Of a stretch of DNA of 64,000 nucleotides, positions 48,661 to 60,327 are shown one piece after another; position 1 is the stretch's first letter, and the number at the start of each line of letters is the position of its first letter. The notes below the pieces were generated by a model. The model was not told the DNA's origin and searched no databases. It was given only the letters and a program-made list of their open reading frames with translations. The stretch spans positions 62,075,746 to 62,139,745 of the forward strand of contig NC_073691.1 in the NCBI RefSeq assembly GCF_029784155.1, given 5' to 3'. The stretch comes from Uranotaenia lowii. Its lineage: Eukaryota > Arthropoda > Insecta > Diptera > Culicidae. A program made the position numbers and the translations under genes.

Positions 48661-51600
48661 ATAGTCTAGTTCTTTTAATGATTTCCGATGGTCATTTGAA
48701 ATTTATCAGTAGATATAGTTCTATTTCAATATAAAAAGCATTTTAAATCATTCAATGTAATGTCATTCAACTATAAATATGATTAATCCAACTATAAATT
48801 TCTGACTGCTGTGTATGGTTGGTTTGAGGGATTCAACAATAAATATTTTCCTGCCTGATTGTATGTATTTGATTATAAATGTAAATAAAAAGGTCATGTT
48901 AACTGTGGCATCTCGAACAGCCCATTTACAGGATTTATCTCGAGATTAATTCTTGTCTGACATTATAGATAATTGAGAGCACAGTTATTCTAGCGATTGC
49001 TATCGTTGATGTTACGAGCTTGTCTCTCATAATCTTATACATCGCCAGAGGCATATCTAGAATGCCACACTAACCAATGTGCGAAAAGAGTTTTGGGTTA
49101 ATATTTTCGAGCTCAAATTTTAATTAGGATTTTTTGGGCTCGAATTTTTATTTAAAAAGAAATGCCTCTTAATGCTATTTCAGTATCATTTTTCACCATA
49201 TGCACACTGGGAATTTCCGAACAAAATGTTTCGTTTTCAACCACAGCGGGAGTGGAAAAATCTTGTAAACCATCATTTTTTATGTAAAAAAATAAGAGGA
49301 ATCGAATGGTGTAAACCGTTTTATAAGATACAATAACTTAAAATGCTTCATTTTACCCGTTTTTTCTTACGTTTTCATTAATAGTTTTCTAATAGTTACA
49401 ATCACAATCGGTAGAAAAAAAATCAAATGAACCATATTTGTGTTAGAGAAAATTTATGCTGAATCGATAGGTGTGGATTTTATTTCTTTCTACTTATTTA
49501 AATAGCTTATACATATCGTTCTTTTTCACTAAATTTATCATAATTTGTCAAATAAATTATGATAATCAGAATAACAGGTATAATTTTGCCAAACTTTGGC
49601 ATCGTTGTGCTTTCAAAAATTTAATGAAAAAGGTTGCTTGAACGATACTAAAATTTTGGAACTGTGCCACATTTATTCGGGGAAAATAATATTAAATTCA
49701 GGGCATGATAGCAAAATTAAGCATTATTTTAACCATACAAAATCTGCTTGGAAATCGCTTATATTTATGCAACAAAAAAAAAGTGAATATATTTATGGTT
49801 CAGCAATGCCGTGCGAACGAAGGGAATTTTTGGGATTTTAACCCTCTCATCCCCTCCATGGAGAATTTTTCTAAGAAAATATTCAGTTCAAGGAATGAAT
49901 TTACCTTATTCACAAAAAACTACTAAATCCCAAAACGTATCAAACAATTTGTTTAAAAAAACGTATTCGAAAATTGGCGAAATTTAATCCTACACTACTC
50001 TAGGCCTAAGACATTTCTTTTTTCATCACTAAAAGACGTTCACAAATTGAATTTTAATTTTAAATTTCGCCTTGCCATTTTACTATTGTTTTGTATTGAA
50101 ACTTTTGTCTGTAGAATGGAACGTGAACAGAATTAACGAAATAAAGAATAACCTAGTGTTCATTATTTTATTACTAATCATTTTGATTCTAAAAAAAATT
50201 CGTTTACGTCATGACAATTTTATGCTGATATGAAATGTTCTTCAAAACCAACCCCCATTTAACTTTTTGTTACTCGTTCTTCCAAATACAAAACTCTACG
50301 TTCACAAGGAGCATTGGAAAATTAGATCAAAAAATTCAGTGAGGGAGGTGTTTTGAAATTCAAATTTAGATAAAAATAATAACAAAACCAAAAATACACA
50401 ATAAATAAGGAAATGGATCATCTTCTTTTTCTTACTGATAATTATCACACGAACTCAAAAAATAATAAATTTTACTGACAAAATAAATCAAAACTTTAAA
50501 AACAAATCACAATGAAAGATTAAAATCAGTGATATTATGTAAGTCATTGATAAATTGTTCAAAATAATGTTTCTTATTCTGAACTAGAAATTTGCTTCGA
50601 AATTTTTTTTGTGCAGTCCAGTTTTAAAATTTAAAATAAATATTCCTAAAACACAGATTTTGAAATAAAAATTGAACTTCAATATGAATGTCAGATCAGT
50701 TAAAAAATTCACCATGATTGATTGTTTGGAAAATGGTAATAATTGTTATTTGGTATTCATCTTAATTCACAGTTCTTGTCTTCATTTTCAACTGAAGGTT
50801 TGGTTGAAGAATTCTGCTGACGTGTTTTGAATTTGAATAAAAAAATTAGCGCGATTTGAATTGTGAATTTTTTATGAGGAAAAAAAATGATTTATGGTTT
50901 AAGAACACCGAAAATTCAGAATTGAAAAACATAGACAAACTATTCAAAAGTTTTTCTAAAAATTTAATTGTTGGACTTCAAAATTCGGTAAATGTAAAAA
51001 AAATACTATAAAATTTGGTAAACTCAATTGAAAATTACAACAAAATATGGAAATTAAAAAGATAAGTTTTTTTTACCATTTAAGAAGGTTTTTTTTTCAA
51101 TAAAAACGACTTTCGATTGTAAAAGCTTATTTATAGAATTTAAATAATAACTCAAGGGGGCAGCATTTAGGTGCTTATGTTTTAATGATTGATTTGGTAG
51201 ATTTTAGCATCCTGAGCTCGAATTTTTTGTCAAATTTTGACCATCACATTTAATTTTGGTGATATGGAGAGTAACAATGTGTCAGTTTTAAGTGAAATCA
51301 ATCATTGATAACAGATTAACTATCGGACCTACGATTAAGAAAAAATCTGATTCTAATTTCAACTATTATACTTTATTCAATTAAGGAATAATAATATGAT
51401 GAAGATGGAAAGTGATCTAATAAAGTAATTTCAAAAGTTTTAAAAAAATTAGAAAAACATCATTAGGTACAAGTATTTTTGACATTGCAGTAGAAAGCTA
51501 AAAAAAAACTTCATTAAATTTTAATTTTACAAATTTGTTGAACCCTGCAAAACTATTAGATTTATGCTTAAAAATATATAAAATTCAATTCGGTTTGAAA

Positions 51601-54290
51601 CTTCTTTAAAAATTCGTTAAATCAGGAAAAGTAAACAAATAACTAAGTAAACTTCGGTAATTTTTTACGCAGAACTCAAAATTGCTTGCATTCTTGAGGA
51701 AAGTTGATATATGATTTAAGGGTATTATTTTTAAATGTTTTGAAAGTTTTGTCAAAACTTCCAGAACTTTCTTAAACAACTTTAACCTATTTTCAAAAGT
51801 TATTTTAATAACAAAAATTAATAGAAAAATTGCATATTTAGATTCCGGGCACTTAAATCAGTCAAATTTCTAATTCTAATTTGGTTTTTTTTAGAGATGA
51901 TTTTAACAGTAGCTGTCATCCGTCAAAATTATGTTCTAAATTTCCTTAAACCCCTAAATACCCTGCTTGAGTTGTCTATTAAAATTTTTGAGTATGTTCT
52001 TAAAATGGTAGAACGTTTTCATTGAATATAATTCTTTTATTAAAAACAGAACTTTTTTTATCTTCATATTTTGTTTTAATTTTCCAACAAATTTACCAAC
52101 ATTTTTAGTCACTATTGACATTTTTTTTTCATTAGTTTTTCTTTGTTTTTCAATTCTGAACTATTGTGTTCTGAAAACTAAGTCTTCTTGAGAACATAAA
52201 CATTTTAAATTTATAGGAATGCATCTTTTGTCCTTTCCAGAATGGGCGACGAAAAAAATTCTGAGCTAGAAATTTTTAACAATAAAACCTCCGCATGAAA
52301 ATTTTTTAACGGTTAACTTTTTTTTTCTAAATCTTTTTTTTTATCGATCATGATTTTTAATTAATCTATGAAAAGCTCTAAAAATGATTCGAAGCAGCAA
52401 CTTTAAAGCCAAATTCAATGCGCAATGTTGTTTCATAATTAGGGACTTCAAACAGAAATTTTTAAATTAAACAAAATTTATTAATTTCTTCGTTAAGTCA
52501 AATTGAGTTCAATCTTCAACTATGATTATTAAAAAAATTCTCTTATATTCAAAATGCATATAAATTTTCCTCAAGGAGAATTCACATTTCAAAACATGAT
52601 TTTTTTTTACTTTTTTTTTTGTTTTTGCTAATTGAAGATTCAACTGAGAATGAAGAAGAAATATAAATTAAGTTGAATATTAATTAAAAATTTAAAATAT
52701 TGTTAAAAAATGGAATCATTTGTAAATTCTGAATATCTGAAATTTATAAAGGAATTCAGATAACCTTTCTTTTTAAATATGGTATTATATTCTATGTAGA
52801 TATTCTATTTGTGTGCACTAATATAAGAATTCAAAGCCTTAAATTTTGGTTTTATTTAAAATTTTAATTCTTATTGGTTTCTGGTGTTTCTAAAATATGG
52901 ATTTCAAATTTGTAAACAAAACTGCTAAAATTTGTCTTCAAGCAAATATCTAACTCAGGATAACAAATATCTTTTTGAATTATTAATCAATGACTTACCG
53001 GAAAAAAACATCGATTCTAAATTTCGATACTGATTAATTTTGAATCTTAAAAATCAATTTATAATTTTTTCGAGTTTGTGTTAAAATTTTGTTTTTTTTT
53101 TGTTTTAAAAATCAATTTCCTTGTGCATTTTTACTATTGCTATTATTTCTAGCTTAATTTGGATTTCAAAAAATTCAAAAATGACCCCAAACCGACCCAG
53201 GCTACTATATTTTGCTTTCTATTTGGCATTGATAGCTCATTTTGGTTACTGTTTGTTATCGATTCAGGCATCAAAGTCTTCTCGGGAAGTCAAAATTAAT
53301 AAACGAATTAAAAGCTTAAAGATCTAAAACTCAGAAAAGTTTTCCAGCGATGCTAGAATTTTTTTTTGCTTTCCATATATAATTTTCTTAAAATTGTAGA
53401 ATTTTTGGGCTTAAATCAATGCTATCTCTCTCTATATGAATTTAAAAATTCAATTTTGCATTCAATCAAGGATAATAGACTGATTCGAAATCAATTTTTT
53501 GTAAATAGGTTTGTTTGTCAGTCATTATTGACTTATTTTGCTCGAAAATGATTATCTTCGATTTTTCACACGGCATTCATACAGTTTTTAAAGCAAATGC
53601 ACTAAAGATTTCGTTTTTTGAGCTTTTCCTTACTAAATACAAATTCTGATAACCTTCTCCATTTTCGATTCTTTCACATGGCCCTGATATAGTTTTCATT
53701 ACCGGTTCATCATTCGAGCTGATCCAAAACAGAGAGGACTTCAATCTGCCGAAAGCATTATTTTTATGTCTCTGAATAAAAAAAACTGGTTGGATATCCT
53801 TCGAATGGAAATCATACAATCAGTTTGAAAAATATAGCTGTATTTAATATATTTATAGTTGGATGTCTATAAGCAATCGTATATTTAAATTCAAATTTCT
53901 TATATTTATAGTTGAACACATATTAACAATCCGACCTTTGAAGTTGAATCTATCATAATAATAGTTGATTGCTAAAAGTTATTTAAACAATTAGAGCTGA
54001 GTCTATTATTTTTTTAGTTGAACTTTAAAGTTCACCGAAATTCAATCTCCAATACAATCAAATGCAATTAGCATATTGTTGATAAACTATACTTTTTCTC
54101 CGTTATGTTCTAGTGGAAACCCACTTTTTAAAATAAGAAGAGATTAAATCACCTAATTTGAAGCTACGGAAATAAGAAAAATTAATTGTTATGGACCTCA
54201 TTTAATGTTTTTTTTTTTGCAGCGAGTAATTCGTTTTTTTTTTCAAATTTATGGAGTCGATGACTGGGTGATATGAGTGAGGAAATATAC
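48661..54290. other. Very AT-rich stretch, no gene recognised
   Basis: About 5.6 kb with short chance frames only, many A/T homopolymers, and no clear repeat ends or RNA genes. It may be an intron or the 3' flank of the integrin alpha gene on the minus strand. Confidence 0.45.
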
Positions 54291-54294
54291 TTAC

Positions 54295-54343
54295 CAGGTC
54301 GAAACAAGATTGATCTAAACTCAAGAAACTCTTGGGATACAAA
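54295..54343 (-). CDS. Candidate downstream integrin alpha exon (49 bp)
   Basis: On the minus strand a pyrimidine-rich CTTTCGCCCTTCCCTAG precedes 54343, and GTAAGTATA follows 54295, giving a clean 49-bp exon model. One frame reads FVSQEFLEFRSILFRP, loosely like the YSQ... segment that follows the WQG motif in alpha-PS2-type integrins. However, the reading phase left by the exon at 54969-55017 (one base carried over) does not lead into this frame. Either another exon or a different acceptor is used, or this is not part of the gene. Confidence 0.25.
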
Positions 54344-54968
54344 CTAGGGAAGGGCGAAAGAAAATCTACTCAGAACAAACAGAACAAATTCTACCGATAT
54401 CACTCCAGAATATTGGTTAATGACATGTTTCGGTCATGGGAAAAGTGGGGGCAATCAAAAAGTCAATCCACGGCAAACTTTTTTTTTCACTATCTACTGG
54501 ATCTACTCTAGCTATTTGTAATGCGCTACAGCAGCCCCGGCTTAAATAGATATGTTGGTAGTCTACAAACTACACGCAACTCTCGAAAAAATCACTAGGG
54601 ATGAATGGGAATGTTCAATGGGATTCGAATTCACTTCAAAGAAAGGAGAAAACCGGGATGAAAATTGCTTATGAAAATAATAATACAATCGGGATGAATT
54701 GTGTATGAGCGATCTTAGGTTTGAAGGGTTCAGTTTTTTTTCTCCCAAGAGATCTTGGGCTCACGTTAGCTTTCTGCCAATTTAAATCTCAAAGACTTGA
54801 CAGGACTTTCGTGAGAATTGAACCACCCCCATATCGCCTTAACTTGGTGGTTGATTAGCCACCATTAATAAAAGTATGACATCTGCGGTCATCTTGGTCT
54901 CGAAATGGGATGGGTACTTAATAAATGGAACTGACTCTTGTTCGAGGTTGGAAACATGTGTTAATTAC
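54344..54968. other. Putative intron, minus strand, with tRNA-like relic
   Basis: Lies between the candidate exon and the integrin exon. It holds the tRNA-like segment at 54805-54870 and short chance frames, nothing else recognised. Confidence 0.35.
54805..54870 (-). repeat. tRNA-like SINE head, minus strand
   Basis: On the minus strand AATGGTGGCTAATCAACCAC is A-box-like, and GGTGGTTCAATTCTC about 30 bases on is B-box-like. No complete cloverleaf is seen, so this is a relic or SINE head. Confidence 0.4.
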
Positions 54969-55017
54969 CTTGCCAGTAGTAGCTTCCGGGGGCACCCACA
55001 AACACGCGATCTCCAGA
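54969..55017 (-). CDS. Integrin alpha subunit exon (FG-GAP motif)
   Basis: The 49-bp exon encodes SGDRVFVGAPGSYYWQG. This is the hallmark VGAPGSYYWQG strand of a beta-propeller (FG-GAP) repeat in integrin alpha chains, the membrane receptors that pair with beta subunits to bind extracellular matrix. A strong polypyrimidine acceptor (CTTCTTTTTTTCCAG) precedes it, and donor GTAATTAA follows after the first base of the glycine codon (phase 1). The sequence most resembles alpha-PS2-like chains, but one exon cannot settle the class. The surrounding DNA is intronic. The preceding exon (expected to carry a C.AGFS-type segment) and following exons were not identified with confidence and may lie outside the window or in its AT-rich parts. 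Confidence 0.75.
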
Positions 55018-56475
55018 CTGGAAAAAAAGAAGGAGAGAAAAAAAGATTAATATATGTACGTAATATGTTTTAAAAATGTGAACCGAAGTGTGATTAAGAG
55101 CTCGAACTCGATGAATGATACGGGGGAGAGCCGTGTAATTGCATAATTGACAGCTACCGAAGCTCTCCTTTCGATAAGAGCTAAATATGACAACAACAGT
55201 AGTATGTATATGAGAGGACTTCGGGAGAATGTTGTTGAGTTCACACTTCTGGAAAGTCGTTCCCCTCGATGGATGGATGGATGGCCCCGGACCAGGGTTA
55301 TCTGGCCAAGACATCACATCACACTTGTCTGTCTGCCGATCGATATGCGTGAAAGAAGAACTTGAGAGTTGAGTTGGTTCTTGCATATTCGAAAAAGTGA
55401 ATTTCGCCCCGGGGGCGATAATTGGACCTTCTCTTCTCTGGGTACTGAGACTCTACTTGGATGGTCAGCAGCCTTCGGGATTCGTCCCAGGGGAGAAGGG
55501 TGATTGTAGCGAGTGTTATTGACATGTAATTTTGTCTCACTCGATCAAGAAATGGACTGGATTTGATAGAGATATATGAAACATGAAGTAATTTGACATG
55601 CTTGGAAAGAGGACCTGGATAGATTGTCGAAAACCAATTTCTTTAAAATTCTTATTTCATGATTTTTTTAAATATCATTATTTTGGAACATAAATCGAAT
55701 CAAATAAAAAAATCTTGACATGTAATATGAATCCTCCAAAAATATTCATCTGTTTTATTTTCAGAATAAGGAAAAAAACTTATGTATGTTAGAGCATCTG
55801 CATCCGTGGTCTATCCTTGAATCTAATTTATACAAGGGCCAACGAAATTAGATCCAATCCAGTGAAAACACTGGCAATCCTACTCGTGTTCCATTAACTA
55901 TTTAATAGTTTAAGAATGCGTCAAATGGGGTCCAAATCTCATCAGTTTTGTGCTAATCTAGGGTTACCATATCCTGCAACGCCAAAAATTGTACGTTGAG
56001 AAATATTTGCAAAATTGTAAAGACGAATGCCATTTTTTTAAAACCATGATGTTTTAGGTCATTTTCTGCAAGATATGTGACTTAATTGACAATTGCTCAG
56101 TGTTTTAAGTTGGGTTATTTAAAGTTTTCGATTTTATACTGAGGTCACCAAAATCGATAATAAAAACTGCATTTTCAAGAGTTTTTTGAGGCGAATTTTT
56201 TCATTCTTCAAAAACATTATTGCTGATTCGATCGCTTTTGATTTGTGCCCTAAGCCTTTAAATAAGTTGTTGTTATGCGTATCGCCTATTATTCAGGAGT
56301 TCATTGCATACATCAAGGCGCTAGATTTGAACGAAAAATCCAGATTGAAATTGTGAATTTACTCGTTATTCCTTTCATACGAAGCCATCCTTTGAAATAT
56401 TTAACAAAACAAGCAAAACTGGAGTGTTGTGCAACGAATGCATCAAAAGATGGATTTTTTGCATTTATTAGAATA
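55018..56475. other. Putative intron of the integrin gene, unique sequence
   Basis: The segment 55080-55540 is moderately GC-rich and lacks repeats, with frames of 65-141 codons, including one that reads through into the integrin exon. No protein is recognised apart from that exon. The remainder is AT-rich. Confidence 0.4.
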
Positions 56476-56999
56476 CTAGCTGACCCGGTGTGCATTGCTA
56501 CACCTTTCAAAATCAAATGATATTTTCAAAAATTATTCAAATTTTTATTGTTTATTGGCATTTTTTTAAATCAAATTATAACATAATTTATAAGCAACCA
56601 CTATAAAATGAGAGCTTCAGCTGGAGTTTCGAATTGCAACACAACTTAATAACTTAAACTAATATTCTAAATCCTGCTCTATAAATTTGTGTTAAAGATC
56701 TGATAATTTGAAGCTGTCTGGACGGTCTCAAATCAATCGTACGCAAACAATCTAACTTATAAAAAATGGTTGTTTTTTCTTGATATGTTATGGATTTATG
56801 CTGAAAAACTGATAAGAGAGCCCCTCCCCTGTCCTTACCCCAACTGAATGGAGGTCGTGATTTTTAATAATTATACCTTTTTTTCGTTCCCAAACTCCTC
56901 TTATATCAAATATAGTTCCATTGGTTGATAAGTTTTTAAGCTTTACAACAAAATTTATATGGACTCTCCTCCTTTCTTCCCCCTACTACACTATAAAGC

Positions 57000-57710
57000 G
57001 TCAGGATCTATAACAATCGTAGAAAGATATCTCGTAACCAAGTACCTTTCCATGCCGTATTTGTTTCCATTTGTTGGCTTCGTTAGCATAAATTGAGAAC
57101 TTATGCTAACATTATTGTATTGGGCTCACCTCCCCCCTCCTATGTACCTACTCACTGAAAGGAGGATGGCGTGTCAGATAATCATAGAATCATACCAAAA
57201 TGATTTTCCATGTTAAGTTTTGTCCATTTCTCGGATTTTGTAAAAAAAAAGTTAAATGTAAGCCTCCTCTTCCCTGCCTTTATTCCCAATTCTATCATCC
57301 TACTGCAAGAAAGGAATTGTTTCACATAAAAAAGTATTTTTCGTACTCAAATATTTTTTGATCCCAAATTTGGTTTCATTTGCTCGATAAATTCTCGAGT
57401 AATCCAAAAATTTATACGGAAGCTCCCCTTTCCCTCTTTATATCTTTCCGATGAAAGAAGGTGGGGTTTCAATTTATGATAGAAACATTTCTCATATCCA
57501 AATACCCTCAATGGTTCAATTCAGTTATACTGAAAATTGTAAGGGAGACTCCCCCTTTTCATCCACCTCTTTGAAGGAGGGAAGGATACCAAATATTCAT
57601 AGAAGCATTTCTCATACCCAAATATCGTTCCATGCCAAATTTGGCTCCATTTGCTGTTGTAGTTTTTGAGTTTTGCTGTAAAAATTGTATGAAACTTGTG
57701 AGAAGAAAAT
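57000..57710. repeat. Diverged ~150-bp repeats, 3' side of Helitron
   Basis: Units with CCAAATA, CCATGCC and CCATTTG words recur near 57040, 57195, 57365, 57497 and 57620. Between these are CCCTCCCC-type pyrimidine or GGAGGG-type purine tracts. They correspond to the better-preserved units at 59355-59960. Confidence 0.6.
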
Positions 57711-57915
57711 TGGCTGCAAGAAGAAGAAGAGAGTTGTTTCTTCCTCTTTGCCAGGCTAGCTCAGGTTGTTCTAAGCAAAAGCAATAAATTTAAACATGTC
57801 ATTACATTTCTCAAACAAATTATTGATGGTCAAGCCATCCTTTTTATTTTGCCCTCAGGCTCATACATTTGATTATTTATGGTGTGTGAAATCAATGGAT
57901 AAACAGCTGACTTAC

Positions 57916-58473
57916 GTGCATTTCACTGGATGTTCCGGACTCGATTCGTCCCAAGAATGACGATCAATTGGTCGGTCATCATTGACCCAGAAATCGCAGA
58001 AACCGCTCGGGTGGCGAACGCAGCAACAATTCGCATTTGGATGTCCTGACAGCATACTTGCGGTTGCGGCAGATTGCCTTCTTCGGTCGACGACGATTCT
58101 CTGGCCTGCGTCAAGGCCGAATCGTTCTCCACCGGCAGCCGTCGGCTTCGATTCCGTGCAGCTTTTACCCGGATTGTTTCGGAAAACCACGAACCGTTCC
58201 TCTGATACTCTCGACCACTGTCGAGCACTTTTCTGGTGAAATTCTCCTCCGTGCAATCCGGATTCTTCCGGAATCTGTTTCCGGTTCCCTCGAACTCCTC
58301 GACCACTGTCGAATCTCCGTCTGGTACCTTGTAGCGATGAATTCCGGCTTCTCCGGAAGTCCTGCGATTCCTTGATGACCATCGACCACTGTCGAACTGC
58401 TTTCTGATGCTCTTCGGTTCCCGTTTGTTTCCGCACGCGTACTGTTGTCCGCTCGCACACCGTTGACCAACTC
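57916..58473 (-). pseudogene. Exon-like captured gene fragment with strong splice sites
   Basis: On the minus strand a long pyrimidine tract (TTTTTCCCCTTCTTTTCTTC... ending TCTCCCAG) precedes 58473, and CAC|GTAAGTCAG follows 57916, so both splice signals are excellent. One frame is open across all 558 bases; it includes VRKQTGTEEHQKAVRQWS, NANCCCVRHPSGFCDFW and HSWDESSPEHPVKC. I do not recognise the protein. The 14-mer TCGACCACTGTCGA recurs on the plus strand at 58211, 58299 and 58382, marking three diverged ~86-bp units that encode RQWS-like words. The segment lies in the core of the 56476-60030 Helitron and its base composition is unlike the rest. Gene capture is inferred; a real nested gene exon is the alternative. 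Confidence 0.45.
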
Positions 58474-59350
58474 CTGGGAGAAAAAGAGGAAGAAAAGAAG
58501 GGGAAAAAGAGAGCCCTGCGGCACCAACAACGTCAGCAATTTAGCACAACATATTTTGTCTGTTGTTTAATTTCTCACCCTTTTGTGAAGGGGCTCTCGG
58601 GAACTTTTTCCCTTCCGTTTGCCGGTTCAGTTGCCGGGATTACTTGGCACTTTTTCTTTCCTCCGGGTGCTCGTTTGTTGGTTATTTTCCGTGCTTTCGT
58701 CTCCAACTATTGAGTGTGGTAGAGGTGTTTTATTATATTTTGCTCGAGTGCAATTTGGTGTTGTTAACTCACCTCTGCGGGTTCCCAAACTAGCCAAAGT
58801 CTTCGTGACCGTCTTCCCAACGGCTTGGGAAACCTTTGCAGGCTGTTTTCGACACGGAGCAGCAGCACGACTTGGCACACAGCCGTTCTCGGTTTTATTT
58901 CTACGCTCCTGACACGAGAAGCAAATGCAGCGGAGTTGTTAGGACGAGTTCTGTGGCAAATTTGGCTGTTTACAATCACAATCAATATCACTTAATTTTT
59001 TGTTCGCTTACCGTCTCTCTTTTTTGTGCGTTTTCCGTTTTTGGTCGTTTCACGGGCTTTTTGCTTGGCGAAATCGCGACGACGAGGCACACCAAATCAA
59101 TCCCGCACTTTTTCTTTGCCGAATGACAAGTCCACGGAAGTGTGTGAAGTTGAGCCGGTGCTGGTGTTTTCTTGATGCTTTTTCTTCCTTGCCCAGTTTT
59201 CTTGCGGATGACAACAGTACGGTTTCAGTTTTCTTCAGGTCGGTTCACACTTTTTGTATACACGGAGCGAAATCCTTCGAAGTTTTTCTCATTCGGTGAC
59301 AATTATTTTGTTTGATGACATGTTATTTATCCGAATTGGTTTATTGAAGA
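58474..59350 (-). other. GC-richer Helitron core with further donor sites
   Basis: On the minus strand CGCAGAG|GTGAGTTAAC (near 58770) and AGAGACG|GTAAGCG (near 59010) are good splice donors. Overlapping frames of 75-99 codons are open but unrecognised. The pattern (several GC-rich exon-like pieces with donors, no clear protein) resembles the promoter and 5' UTR exons of a host gene. It could have been captured together with the segment at 57916-58473. Confidence 0.3.
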
Positions 59351-59354
59351 CAAA

Positions 59355-60030
59355 ATAAACCAAGTATAATCTTATATGTTACAAACTCCCCTCCCTCTTT
59401 CATTTCTCCCCGCTGGAAGAAGGAAGGGGTCTCAAACAATCATTCGAACATGTCACGTTCCCAAATACCCGCCCATGCCATATTTGGTTCCATTTGCTTA
59501 ATTAGTTTTTGAGTTTTGTAAAAAATTATAAAAGAGGCCCCTCCCCCCCTTTGTTTCTGCCTACTGGAAAGAGGGATTGGTCTCAAATAATCATTGAAAT
59601 ATTTTTCTTATCCAAATACCTTCCCGTGCCAAATTTGGTTCCAATATCTTGATTAGTTTTCGAGTTATAGGAATAATTGTAAGGTAGACCCCCTCCCCCC
59701 TTCCTATCACCCCACTGAGAGGAGGGAGGGGTACCTTATATTCATAGAAATATTTCTCGTACCCAAATACCACCCCATGCTAATTTTGATACTATTTGCT
59801 TGATGGGTGCTCGAGTTATGCAAAAAATTGTCTTTTGTTTGGGAGGCCCCTCCCTCCCTTATTAAGAGAGGGAGGGGTCTTAAACTACAATAGGAACCTT
59901 CCCCTGCCTCCAATACCCCAACCTGCCAAGTTTCACGCAAATCGGTTCAGTAGTTTCCGAGTCTATAGGGAACAGACAGAAAGACAGACAGACAGACAGA
60001 CAGACAGAAATTCATTTTTATATACATAGA
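59355..60030. repeat. ~150-bp repeat units and CAGA run at the Helitron 5' end
   Basis: CCAAATACC-type anchors at about 59461, 59613 and 59763, and a diverged one near 59910, give a ~150-base period. Each unit has a CCCCTCCC-type tract beside a GGAGGGAGGGG partner that could pair with it. The last unit runs into GGTTCAGTAGTTTCCGAGTC and a (CAGA)n run before the Helitron end. Confidence 0.7.
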
Positions 60031-60327
60031 TAATCTTCATGTTTCGGAAGAAATAAGTTAATTTATTTGAGAAAATTTTATTTTATTCCTTTCATAAAAA
60101 AAAGAGTACATTTGGTAAAATTTTACAAAAAGAAGAGTACGCTCATTTTTTGATCGAAAAAGAGTACATGTACTCTTAAAAGAGTACGTATGATATCCCT
60201 AGGCTAATACATATACCAGTTCCAAAAAAAGAAGGGTTGAAACTGGTATAATTGACCACAGATACGGTTGCTTTGGTTGGAATTTGAGTCTAAACCGGCT
60301 GTTTGGACCACGGATACAGATGCTCTT

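Larger units (their letters stand above)
56476..60030 (-). mobile_element. Large Helitron with ~150-bp internal repeats and GC-rich cargo
   Basis: On the minus strand the element starts TCTATGTATATAAAAATGAA at 60030, followed by a TTTCTGTCTGTCTG run. It ends in CACACCGGGTCAGCTAG at 56476, between a 5' A and a 3' T, as expected for a Helitron. Blocks at about 57000-57710 and 59355-59960 are arrays of diverged ~150-bp units containing CCAAATACC, CATGCCAAATTTGG and TTCCATTTGCTTGATTAG-like words. A non-repetitive, GC-rich core (about 57715-59350) lies between them. No Rep/helicase frame is seen. Ends match the Helitrons at 853-2345 and 11375-11846. Confidence 0.7.

Noticed and set aside
54961..55386. 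141-residue continuous frame containing the integrin motif
   Set aside because: Only the last 17 residues are integrin-like. The upstream part ends at a strong polypyrimidine acceptor and is read as intron.
57916..58473. C-terminal exon of the eIF4E-like gene or N-terminal exon of the integrin gene
   Set aside because: The translated frame shows no eIF4E C-terminal or integrin sequence, and joining to the integrin exon gives the wrong phase for the long open frame.
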